Source: a bacterium CG2_30_54_10 (GTDB taxonomy: Bacteria; Muiribacteriota; Ozemobacteria; Ozemobacterales; Ozemobacteraceae). From it: a stretch of DNA of 6,262 nucleotides. A model generated the notes under the pieces. That model made no database searches. It was not told the DNA's origin and saw only the letters and a list, made by a program, of their open reading frames with translations. Made by a program: the position numbers and the translations under genes. Below, piece after piece: positions 1 through 6,082 of the stretch. Where the stretch lies: the NCBI GenBank assembly GCA_001872985.1, contig MNYA01000343.1, forward strand, positions 1 through 6,262, read 5' to 3'. Each line of letters opens with the position of its first letter. Positions within the stretch are counted from its first letter, which is position 1.

Positions 1-419
1 AGCCCGGCGATGCCTCGCCGCCACCAGCTAATCTCGACGAATCTGAACAGGTCGAGGTTCTGTCCGGCAGCCACAAATTCACCCCGGGTAATGAAAGTAA
101 GGATCCGTTCAAGCCCCTCGTGGTGAAGAAAGTCATTCTTCCTCCCGCCCCTACTCCGATTTCCAAACCATCCGGCCGGTCTGGCCCGCCTCTCCCCCCT
201 CCCCCAAAACCCATTCAATTGTTTGTTTCAGGGGTGTGTGGAAATGAAAATGAACGCCTCGCCATGATCATGTTTGAGAATAAACCCTACGTCGTGTCCA
301 AAGACATGGTAGTTGACGGGAAGTTCAAAATAGTCGACATTCTTCCTGACCGCTTGGTCATATACTCCAACAAGGAGCAGATGCGCCGCACCTTTCCGAT
401 TGGTGGTGGCAAACAGTAA
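1..419 (+). CDS. PilP-like type IV pilus assembly protein, 5'-truncated
   Basis: The frame is open from position 3 to the TAA at 417-419, giving 138 residues; the true start lies upstream of the window. The ATG at 120 is internal, because the conserved segment GNESKDPFKP is encoded before it. The layout is an acidic stretch, a DPFKP motif near residue 35, a proline-rich linker (about residues 44-70) and a C-terminal domain of about 66 residues (219-416) ending in FPIGGGKQ. That domain has the short beta-strand pattern of PilP and GspC homology-region proteins: a V-S-G start, then RLAMI, then a strand such as DRLVIYS. It is 49/66 identical by hand alignment to the C-terminal domain of the next gene, so the two are tandem paralogues. 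PilP proteins are periplasmic and join the PilN/PilO inner-membrane complex to PilQ. The family call rests on motif, architecture and position upstream of a secretin, and a GspC-like label is possible. Any signal peptide is out of view. Confidence 0.6.
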   Translation, partial: PGDASPPPANLDESEQVEVLSGSHKFTPGNESKDPFKPLVVKKVILPPAPTPISKPSGRSGPPLPPPPKPIQLFVSGVCGNENERLAMIMFENKPYVVSKDMVVDGKFKIVDILPDRLVIYSNKEQMRRTFPIGGGKQ

Positions 420-451
420 TGCCGCCAAGGTTGAATGAAAAGGGGGTTCCC

Positions 452-1054
452 ATGAACCGAGCTTTTCCGCCCGGCCAGCCGCGCTTTCGCCTGTTGCCCT
501 GCATTGTTCTCGCCGTTTCCGTTTCGATTCCAGCCCTCACCCAGGAGACTGCCGCGCCTGCGCCCGCATCTGCGCCATCTGCGGCTGAATCCAAAGCTGA
601 GTCCGTGGCTGGATCCACTTCTGAAACCGATTTCACCTTGGGAACCCCGATTGGGGCGATTTCAGAAGAAGACGAATCTTCCAATGCCCAGGTGCTTTCC
701 GAAACAAACAAATTCTCCGCCGGAAATGAGGGCAAAGATCCGTTCAAGCCTCTTATTGTTAATGAACCCATTCAACTCATCCAAAAAGAAGAGAAGAAAA
801 GAGAGGATCAGGAGCCCCCTAAAAAGCAGACGGAGCCAATCCCTCCACTGGTCGTGAATGTTTCCGGAATTTGTGGAAACGAGGGAGAACGATTGGCAAT
901 GATCTTCTTCGAAAACAAGCCTTTTGTCGTTCATAAAGAAATGAACGTGGACGGAAAGTTCAAAGTTGTCGATGTATTAGATGACCGGCTTGTCGTTTTT
1001 TCCTTCAAAGAACAAATTCGCCGGACATTCCCTATCGGAGGTGGAAAAGAATGA
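452..1054 (+). CDS. pilP: PilP-like type IV pilus assembly protein (second tandem copy)
   Basis: This encodes 200 residues from the ATG at 452, which follows AAAAGGGGG (438-446) with a 5-nt spacer. An in-frame ATG at 419 overlaps the previous stop (TAATG) and would add 11 residues, but it lacks a good ribosome binding site and would push the hydrophobic stretch inward. From ATG 452 the protein has a basic N-terminus and a hydrophobic segment (LLPCIVLAVSVSIPAL) that suits an export signal; a lipobox is not convincing because proline precedes the cysteine. Then come an Ala/Pro/Ser-rich stretch, an acidic segment, GNEGKDPFKP, a Lys/Glu-rich linker and the C-terminal beta domain (854-1051) ending in FPIGGGKE. 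PilP connects the PilM/N/O platform to the PilQ secretin, and pilQ follows with an ATGA overlap, which supports the role. The linker differs sharply from the proline-rich one in the first copy. The family call is probable, but the exact name is inferred partly from context. Confidence 0.65.
   Translation: MNRAFPPGQPRFRLLPCIVLAVSVSIPALTQETAAPAPASAPSAAESKAESVAGSTSETDFTLGTPIGAISEEDESSNAQVLSETNKFSAGNEGKDPFKPLIVNEPIQLIQKEEKKREDQEPPKKQTEPIPPLVVNVSGICGNEGERLAMIFFENKPFVVHKEMNVDGKFKVVDVLDDRLVVFSFKEQIRRTFPIGGGKE
1037..1044 (+). promoter_or_regulatory. pilQ ribosome binding site inside the PilP-like gene
   Basis: GGAGGTGG lies 6 nt before the pilQ ATG at 1051. It is made by the Gly codons of the C-terminal IGGGKE of the upstream protein. 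It fixes the pilQ start, and with the ATGA overlap it implies translational coupling. Confidence 0.75.
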
Positions 1055-2433
1055 GTTCCACGGGAGATCAGAAAAGAGCCCTGTTCCTGCTTCTGTTGGC
1101 CGCCTGGCTGCTGCTGCTACCGACCTCGGCGTTTGCCGAGGACAACATCTCCCTGGATTTCCGTGATACGGACATCAGAGAGATCATCAAGATCATCGCC
1201 CAGAAATCCGGCACCAACATCATTGCCGAGAAGAGCGTCCGCGGCAACGTAACGGTTCGCCTCACCGATGTCTATTATGAAGAGGCAATGAACCTTATTG
1301 CGAAAACAAACGGGTTCGCGGTGCGTAAAATCGGCAACACCTGGATTCTAGCCGATGAGAAGAAGCTTATCGAGGCTTTCGAAAAAGGTCTTACCATCAC
1401 CAAACGGCTACAATACGCCAAAGCCGCTGATGTAAGCAAGATCATCGGCCAGACGATCAAGAAGGATGTCAAGGTCGCGACCGATGAACGCATCAACGCG
1501 GTCATCGTGTCCGGCGGCAAGGACATCTTGGACGAGGTGAAGAAGCTTATCGAAACGATCGATACCCCCGTTCACCAAGTCATGATCGAATCGAAGATCG
1601 TCGAGGTGACGACCAAGGCTTCCAAGCAACTTGGGTTCAAGTGGCAAGCCGGTCTGCAGGACGCCCCCGCGGATCTCAGCGCAGCTCCGATCTTTGCCAC
1701 GAAGGAGTACTTCGCCAATAACCCCGACAGCGCCCTTTATCAGGAGGGGTTCGGCCATGCCCAGGGAGCGCTTTTCGGCCTCGGCGATTTTTACCGGGAC
1801 AACCTGATCTTTAAAACCACTCTAGCCATCCTGGAAACCCACAACGAGAGCAAGGTTCTCAGCAACCCCAAAATTTCGGCTGTGAACGGTCAGGAAGCCG
1901 ACATCGTTGTCGGCACCAAGGTCATTTATCCGGGCGGCGCGGATCAACCCCCTAAAGAAAAAGACACTGGTATCAAACTGAAGATAACTCCCCGCATCAA
2001 TGACGACGGCTACATCACCATTGATGCCGAACCTGAAGTGTCCTTCGTTGAAAGTTGGTCAGCCAACGGAACGTATCCTGTCATCGGCACACGATCAGCC
2101 AAGACCACCATCAGGGTTCGCGATGGGGAAGAGATCCTGATAGGCGGATTGATCAAGGATAACGAAACCAAAGAACGGAATAAGATCCCCTTCCTCGGCA
2201 ACATCCCGATCATCAAGTCCCTGTTCAACTTCACCGGTAAAACCGGCGAATCCCAGGAACTCATAATCCTGATCACCCCTCACATCATTGCCCAGAGCAT
2301 CGAATCTGCAGCTCCTACATCGCTCACTCCCAGCGGCGGCGAGCCCGCGGCAACCCAGTCCGCTGCCCAGACTGCCCCACCGGCTGGAACCCCGGGCGAT
2401 GCGTTCGATAACGCCTTCGACTCCTCGTTCTGA
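1051..2433 (+). CDS. pilQ: type IV pilus secretin PilQ (short form)
   Basis: This encodes a 460-residue outer-membrane secretin that forms the gated channel for the pilus. A signal peptide is clear: a basic n-region, a Leu-rich core at residues 11-23 and a likely cut after AFA at 29. The N0/STN domain follows at about residues 32-102 (LDFRDTDIREI through GNTWILAD). A single secretin N (KH-like) domain spans about 117-172, with TKRLQYAKAADV and a closing IDTPVHQVMIE. The secretin core runs from about 250 to 413, with VLSNPKISAVNGQ, DGEEILIGGLI, KIPFLGNIPIIKSLF and ELIILITPHII. The last 45 or so residues are a low-complexity Ala/Pro/Thr/Ser tail ending in DAFDNAFDSSF. Many PilQ proteins are longer, with AMIN domains before N0, and GspD has more N domains; here N0 begins right after the signal peptide. 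The start is fixed by GGAGGTGG at 1037 and the ATGA overlap with the PilP-like gene. A terminator follows the TGA stop. Confidence 0.93.
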   Translation: MSSTGDQKRALFLLLLAAWLLLLPTSAFAEDNISLDFRDTDIREIIKIIAQKSGTNIIAEKSVRGNVTVRLTDVYYEEAMNLIAKTNGFAVRKIGNTWILADEKKLIEAFEKGLTITKRLQYAKAADVSKIIGQTIKKDVKVATDERINAVIVSGGKDILDEVKKLIETIDTPVHQVMIESKIVEVTTKASKQLGFKWQAGLQDAPADLSAAPIFATKEYFANNPDSALYQEGFGHAQGALFGLGDFYRDNLIFKTTLAILETHNESKVLSNPKISAVNGQEADIVVGTKVIYPGGADQPPKEKDTGIKLKITPRINDDGYITIDAEPEVSFVESWSANGTYPVIGTRSAKTTIRVRDGEEILIGGLIKDNETKERNKIPFLGNIPIIKSLFNFTGKTGESQELIILITPHIIAQSIESAAPTSLTPSGGEPAATQSAAQTAPPAGTPGDAFDNAFDSSF

Positions 2434-2446
2434 CCCTCCGATGATC

Positions 2447-2476
2447 AAGCCCCGGCCTTGCGGCCGGGGCTTTTTT
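2447..2476 (+). terminator. intrinsic terminator of the pilus operon
   Basis: A perfect 11-bp stem pairs 2447-2457 with 2462-2472 (AAGCCCCGGCC with GGCCGGGGCTT), has a TTGC loop, and runs into six T residues at 2471-2476. It starts 13 nt after the pilQ stop. On the minus strand only a short T stretch follows the stem, so it would act weakly, if at all, for the convergent aroC. Confidence 0.93.
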
Positions 2477-2493
2477 ATTATCCGGAAAGTTGT

Positions 2494-3678
2494 CTAGGCA
2501 TGCCTGGCCGTTACCAGCCTCGAAATCCGCGATTTATAGGCATTCAAAGAGTCTCTCAAATCGTCCAAAGTGTCACCGCCGAATTTTTCCATGAAGCAGT
2601 CGGCCAGCTCGATCGCGATCGCGGATTGGGCAACGACGGCAAGGGAATCAGGAGCGGCTGTATCCGAGCGATAAAATGCTGGAAGTTCCCTGCGCCCGGT
2701 TCGAAGGTCGGCAGATTCGACTCGGCAGGCTCCCGGAGGCGGTTTCATGAAGCATCTGACGATCAACTGTTCCCCGTTAGTAATGCCACCCTCGATTCCA
2801 CCGGAGAGATTGGATTCTCTTCCCCAACCCGTTTTCGGAGAAAATTTAATTGGGTCCTGGGCGGATTTTCCATTGATAGCGCTTTGTCTGATGCCTTGCC
2901 CGAGTTCGACCGCATGAACTGCCGGAAAGCCCATCAGAACCCCGGCCAGCCTTGAATCGAGGCGGCGCGAGGCATCGACATGGCTACCGAGGCCGGCTGG
3001 GAGACCGTCAAACCTGATCTCCGCGATTCCGCCAAGAGAGTCGACGCTTTCGCGAGCTGAGTCTATCAGGCGCTTCCAACGATCGACGATCTTTCTGTCG
3101 GGAGTCAAAAACCATCTTTCGTTCGCCCGAACTGCTTTCCGTAGTCCCGAAACTGTGGCAAATTCCGGAATTTTAGCCGGCACATTTCCAATCGCCGAAA
3201 CAAATCCTACAGAGGAAACCCCCAACTCCTCCAAAAGCCTCAAAGCTGGAACGGAGATCGCCGTTCGGACAGCCGTTTCCCTGGCTGAGGCACGCTCGCG
3301 TACCGGACGGACATCGTCGAAACCGTATTTCAAAGCCCCCGCAAGGTCGGCATGCCCGGGAATCGGCACCGTCAGCGGAGCTTCGGCAATTTCAGTCTCA
3401 CCGACTCCGCTGGATTCCTGGGCGAAAAATCGCTGATCGGAATTCCAGATCAGCAGGGAAATAGGGCTTCCAATGGTCAAGCCCTTCCAGATACCTGAAA
3501 GCACCTCGACATTCTCACATTCAAGATTCCTTCTGGGACCACGGCCATATCCTACCTGCCTCAAGGCCATCGGGCCGACGAAATCTTCAGAGGAAACCGG
3601 AACCCCCGCTGGAATTCCCTCGAGTATCGCAACCAACGCCCGCCCATGCGATTCACCGGCGGTCAGATAACGCAGCAT
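2494..3678 (-). CDS. aroC: chorismate synthase
   Basis: This encodes 394 residues, normal for the family. AroC is a cytosolic enzyme that needs reduced FMN and converts 5-enolpyruvylshikimate-3-phosphate to chorismate, the last shared step of aromatic amino acid, folate and quinone synthesis. Family motifs appear in order: TAGESHGRALVAILEG (residues 6-21, with His11), GYGRGPRRNLE (43-53), LSGIWKGLTIGSPISLLIWN (60-79), PGHADLAGALKYGFDD (107-122, with His109), ERASARETAVRTA (128-140), GGIEGGITNGE (293-303), MKPPPG (311-316), RSDTAAPDS (337-345) and EKFGGD (364-369). The two histidines fit the conserved catalytic pair of the family. The region around 337-352 departs a little from the usual signature. 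The start is ATG at 3678, preceded by AGGAGG with a 5-nt spacer. The gene is convergent with pilQ and divergent from the DUF501 gene, so it has its own promoter in 3679-3860. It has the same codon style as its neighbours. Confidence 0.97.
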   Translation of the reverse strand: MLRYLTAGESHGRALVAILEGIPAGVPVSSEDFVGPMALRQVGYGRGPRRNLECENVEVLSGIWKGLTIGSPISLLIWNSDQRFFAQESSGVGETEIAEAPLTVPIPGHADLAGALKYGFDDVRPVRERASARETAVRTAISVPALRLLEELGVSSVGFVSAIGNVPAKIPEFATVSGLRKAVRANERWFLTPDRKIVDRWKRLIDSARESVDSLGGIAEIRFDGLPAGLGSHVDASRRLDSRLAGVLMGFPAVHAVELGQGIRQSAINGKSAQDPIKFSPKTGWGRESNLSGGIEGGITNGEQLIVRCFMKPPPGACRVESADLRTGRRELPAFYRSDTAAPDSLAVVAQSAIAIELADCFMEKFGGDTLDDLRDSLNAYKSRISRLVTARHA

Positions 3679-3683
3679 CCAAG

Positions 3684-3689
3684 CCTCCT
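3684..3689 (-). promoter_or_regulatory. aroC ribosome binding site
   Basis: On the minus strand AGGAGG (CCTCCT on plus) lies 5 nt before the aroC ATG at 3676-3678. This is a consensus site and it supports the chosen start. Confidence 0.85.
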
Positions 3690-3751
3690 GTTCGTAGCTT
3701 TCCGGAAATATTTCTTATCGCTCATGTTCGGAAAGCGCAGCACCGATGATA

Positions 3752-3780
3752 AGGATAAGGAATCTTCCCGATTTGGGCAA
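3752..3780 (-). promoter_or_regulatory. candidate aroC promoter
   Basis: On the minus strand TTGCCC (3780-3775) and TATCCT (3757-3752) are separated by exactly 17 nt. Each matches the sigma-70 hexamer at 4 of 6 positions. The position would give a leader of roughly 65-70 nt before aroC. This is a weak match found by eye, and the sigma factor preference of the organism is unknown. Confidence 0.3.
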
Positions 3781-3782
3781 AT

Positions 3783-3804
3783 TGATTATCAACTGACTAT
3801 CAAT
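3783..3804. repeat. 11-bp-spaced direct repeat in the divergent intergenic region
   Basis: TGATTATCAAC (3783-3793) is followed directly by TGACTATCAAT (3794-3804). The first ten bases of each unit differ at one position. The unit length is about one helical turn. The first unit also contains the palindrome TTGATTATCAA (3782-3792), and ATTGAT (3781-3786) pairs with ATCAAT (3799-3804). It lies between aroC and the DUF501-flgFG unit, so it could be an operator for either. That role is inferred. Confidence 0.45.
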
Positions 3805-3849
3805 CGCCCCTTCGGTTCGTCCGCCGCTTTGCCGATGTACTGACTAGCG

Positions 3850-3856
3850 AAGGAGG
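3850..3856 (+). promoter_or_regulatory. ribosome binding site that sets a TTG start
   Basis: AAGGAGG lies 4 nt before the TTG at 3861. The nearest in-frame ATGs (3885, 3888) have no comparable site, so the TTG is the better start for the DUF501 gene. Confidence 0.75.
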
Positions 3857-3860
3857 AAAA

Positions 3861-4427
3861 TTGTCAAATTCGACGTCCGCCGGAATGATGCCTGAGGAGT
3901 CTCTTGTGCGGCAGTTGTTGGGCCGACAACCCCGACTGCCTTATGTGGTGGCCTCGCGATGCCCAAAGGGAACTCCGCAAGTGTTGCTTGCAGATCCGGT
4001 CTTCTTTGAAGAAGGACGTTGGAAACCTTTTCCCTCATTTCTCTGGTTGGTTTGTCCCAGGTTAAAGAACGCTGTGGCAAAGCTTGAACAGGAGGGCTTC
4101 ATCCAGATGTTCGCCCATCGTCTTCGTGAGGATCGTGGTTTCCGCGAGGAATTCCTCGACGGGCACCAAAAAATGGTCGCACAGCGCTTGGAGCTGGCGG
4201 CAAAAGTCTGCGCATCCGATTTGTCCGCCGACGTCAAAAAGATCCTGGAAACCGCCACGATCGCCGGATCCCGAAGTATTTTCGGAGTCAAGTGCCTCCA
4301 CGCTCATCTTGCACAGACCATGGTAGGTGGAAAAAATCCCATCGGGAAAACAATCGCCGAGAAGATCGGACCCTGCACCGCTGACGTTCCCTGTGTGAAA
4401 AAGACGGAAGGCGGCTTTGGAAAATGA
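3861..4427 (+). CDS. DUF501 family protein
   Basis: This encodes 188 residues from a TTG start. The family is recognised by three blocks: an N-terminal VVASRCPKGTPQVLLADP (residues 29-46), PFPSFLWLVCPRLKNAVAKLE (56-76), and IAGSRSIFGVKCLHAHLAQ with GGKNPIG (134-162). Cysteines at 34, 65, 145, 172 and 178 and histidines at 147 and 149 (KCLHAH, then CTADVPC) could bind a metal or form a redox site, but this is a guess from residue type. There is no signal peptide or membrane segment, so it is probably cytosolic. The family has no established biochemical function; in Actinobacteria it often sits near cell-division and exopolyphosphatase genes (known context). Here it is the first gene after the divergent intergenic region, and its TGA overlaps the flgF ATG (ATGA at 4424-4427). 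It is therefore probably co-transcribed and translationally coupled with the flagellar rod genes. The family call is firm; the role is unknown. Confidence 0.82.
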   Translation: MSNSTSAGMMPEESLVRQLLGRQPRLPYVVASRCPKGTPQVLLADPVFFEEGRWKPFPSFLWLVCPRLKNAVAKLEQEGFIQMFAHRLREDRGFREEFLDGHQKMVAQRLELAAKVCASDLSADVKKILETATIAGSRSIFGVKCLHAHLAQTMVGGKNPIGKTIAEKIGPCTADVPCVKKTEGGFGK

Positions 4428-5266
4428 TTCGCGGATTATACACGGCCTCCTCATCAATGCTATGCGAGATCATTCGCCAGGACATGGTTGCCAACAACCT
4501 CGCCAATGTTGACACTCCCGGATTTAAGCGCGATTCCGGAATCTTCAAGGAACTCCCAACCATGGTTTTGCGCAAGGTCAACGATGGGCAGCTTTATCCC
4601 CCAAGGCCGCTGGTGAAATACCCGAAAATCGGAAAACTCGGGACTGGAGTCATTCTCGATGAATCCTACACCGATTTTGCAGTCGGAAAGTTCGAGTATA
4701 CCGACAATCCGCTCGATTGCGCTCTCGAAAACAACAAAGCTTTTTTCCTTATCGAAACCCCTCAAGGAACACGCTTTACACGTGACGGCGTGTTCAACAT
4801 CAATCAGGATGGCTTCCTGACCAACATGAACGGCGACTATGTCCTGGCCGAGCCCGAGCCCCCTACCCAGTCGGCAGAAAAGGTGCTTCTGGATGCCGAT
4901 GGAAAACCTAAAGTTGATTTCGGGAGAATCAAGATCAATCCTTCTGACAGGGTGACAATCGACACGGAAGGCCGCGTGATCGTCAACGATGTCCCGCAAT
5001 TCCGCATGGTCCGAGGTCAGGCGTCAGATCGAAAAGCATTCAGGAAGGACCATTCCAACCATTACATCCGAGCCTATGGCGAGGTTCAACGCGCCGAAGG
5101 CAAAGTGAAACAAGGTTACGTCGAAAAGCCGAATTTCAGCCTCGTCGAGGAAATGGTCAAAATGATCGAAGTCTCGCGAGCCTATGAAGCTAATTCAAAA
5201 GTGATCCAGGCACATGACTCCCTGCTCGACCGTGCGATTAACTCGGTCGGCCAGATACGCCGTTAA
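4424..5266 (+). CDS. flgF: flagellar basal-body rod protein FlgF
   Basis: This encodes 280 residues, starting at the ATG within the ATGA overlap with the DUF501 gene. FlgF is an axial protein of the proximal rod, exported by the flagellar type III system, so no Sec signal is expected and none is seen. The N-terminal rod domain begins MIRGLYTASSSM and carries the hallmark VANNLANVDTPGFKRD (residues 22-37). The middle FlgE/F/G-like domain contains TDNPLDCALENNKAFFLI (93-110) and TRFTRDGVFNINQDGFL (116-132). The C-terminal domain has [30 protein letters not shown] (239-268). The usual 'SNV' just before the last motif is replaced by KPNFSL. FlgF and FlgG are paralogues; this copy is called FlgF because the next gene is a much closer match to FlgG and the flgF-flgG order is standard. 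An FlhO-type or second FlgG name is possible. There is no free-standing promoter in front of it. Confidence 0.88.
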   Translation: MIRGLYTASSSMLCEIIRQDMVANNLANVDTPGFKRDSGIFKELPTMVLRKVNDGQLYPPRPLVKYPKIGKLGTGVILDESYTDFAVGKFEYTDNPLDCALENNKAFFLIETPQGTRFTRDGVFNINQDGFLTNMNGDYVLAEPEPPTQSAEKVLLDADGKPKVDFGRIKINPSDRVTIDTEGRVIVNDVPQFRMVRGQASDRKAFRKDHSNHYIRAYGEVQRAEGKVKQGYVEKPNFSLVEEMVKMIEVSRAYEANSKVIQAHDSLLDRAINSVGQIRR

Positions 5267-5275
5267 TTACTGATA

Positions 5276-5283
5276 GGGGAGGA
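5276..5283 (+). promoter_or_regulatory. flgG ribosome binding site
   Basis: GGGGAGGA lies in the 25-bp gap after flgF and ends 8 nt before the ATG at 5292. A second ATG follows directly at 5295; the spacing favours the first. Confidence 0.75.
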
Positions 5284-5291
5284 ATAAGCTT

Positions 5292-6080
5292 ATGATGCGA
5301 TCTCTCTACTCGGCCTCCACCGGGATGAAAGGCCAGGAGACGAACATTGATGTCATCTCCAACAACCTTTCAAACGTGACTTCGACGGGTTTCAAAAAAA
5401 GCCGCGTCGACTTCCAAGATCTTATGTATCAGACGTTGAAGGAGTCGGGAAGCCCCATTTCTTCCGGAAACACATACCCGGTCGGAATCCAACTTGGTCA
5501 TGGCGTTCGCCCCGTTGCGGTGCAAAAGATTTTCACCCAGGGCGAGTTTCAGCAGACTGACAACCCGCTCGATGTGGTCATCGAGGGGAAAGGATTCTTC
5601 CAGGTACAGCTTCCGAACGGTGATGTCGCCTACTCACGAGATGGCGCCTGGAAGATTAGCAGCACAGGCCAAGTGGTCACTTCCGACGGTTATCTCGTCA
5701 TACCCAACATCACCATTCCGCAAAACGCGATCGGCATCAATATCACCTCTTCGGGAATCTTCGCGGTGAAAATGCCCAATCAGGTCGACCTCGAAGTCCT
5801 GGGGCAGATCGAAACTTCTGACTTCATCAACCCGGCAGGTCTAAAAGCAATCGGACGAAATCTTTTCATTCCCACCGGAAGTTCCGGCGATCCGGTCGTC
5901 GGAATCCCTGGAACCCAGGAACTGGGCGAGATCGCCCAGGGGTTCATCGAAATGTCCAACGTGAAAGTAGTCGAGGAAATGGTCAACATGATCGTCGCCC
6001 AGCGTGCCTACGAAGCGAACTCCAAGACGATCCAGACCTCCGATACCATGCTTCAGATCGCCAATAACCTGAGGAGATGA
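5292..6080 (+). CDS. flgG: flagellar distal rod protein FlgG
   Basis: This encodes 262 residues, the usual FlgG length. FlgG forms the distal rod that crosses the periplasm and passes through the P and L rings to the hook. The N-terminal rod domain reads [15 protein letters not shown], then [20 protein letters not shown] (residues 19-38). Next is the FlgG-type segment [12 protein letters not shown] (43-54) and [20 protein letters not shown] (65-84). This region, which separates rod FlgG from hook FlgE, aligns well from memory with enterobacterial FlgG. The core has [17 protein letters not shown] (89-105) and [10 protein letters not shown] (113-122). The C-terminus has [36 protein letters not shown] in register with the family (216-251). 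There is no Sec signal, as expected for a type III export substrate. It has its own strong ribosome binding site and follows flgF in the same transcription unit. flgA usually comes next in many operons, but it is not recognisable here. Confidence 0.96.
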   Translation: MMRSLYSASTGMKGQETNIDVISNNLSNVTSTGFKKSRVDFQDLMYQTLKESGSPISSGNTYPVGIQLGHGVRPVAVQKIFTQGEFQQTDNPLDVVIEGKGFFQVQLPNGDVAYSRDGAWKISSTGQVVTSDGYLVIPNITIPQNAIGINITSSGIFAVKMPNQVDLEVLGQIETSDFINPAGLKAIGRNLFIPTGSSGDPVVGIPGTQELGEIAQGFIEMSNVKVVEEMVNMIVAQRAYEANSKTIQTSDTMLQIANNLRR

Positions 6081-6082
6081 TC

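Noticed and set aside
419..451. Upstream ATG at 419 for the second PilP-like gene
   Set aside because: The TAATG overlap is attractive, but there is no good ribosome binding site and the extra 11 residues would bury the export signal; ATG 452 has AAAAGGGGG at 5 nt.
485..540. Lipoprotein signal at the LLPC of the second PilP-like protein
   Set aside because: Some PilP proteins are lipoproteins, but proline at -1 and a long hydrophobic run after the cysteine do not fit a lipobox.
358..771. Minus-strand open frame of 137 codons across the PilP-like genes
   Set aside because: It is antisense to the end of the first and the front of the second PilP-like gene, is low in complexity and has no recognisable motif; the plus-strand frames carry conserved domains.
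2458..2955. Plus-strand open frame of 165 codons
   Set aside because: It starts inside the terminator after pilQ and runs antisense to aroC, whose motifs are unmistakable.
3748..3759. Tandem GATAAG repeat
   Set aside because: Two 6-base copies are too short to separate from chance, and they overlap the candidate -10 of aroC.
3782..3804. Plus-strand sigma-70 promoter starting at TTGATT
   Set aside because: At 17-nt spacing the -10 position reads CGCCCC, and neighbouring spacings give no better than chance hexamers.
4062..4999. Minus-strand open frames of 131 and 179 codons
   Set aside because: They are antisense to the DUF501 gene and flgF, with no motifs and no ribosome binding site worth noting.
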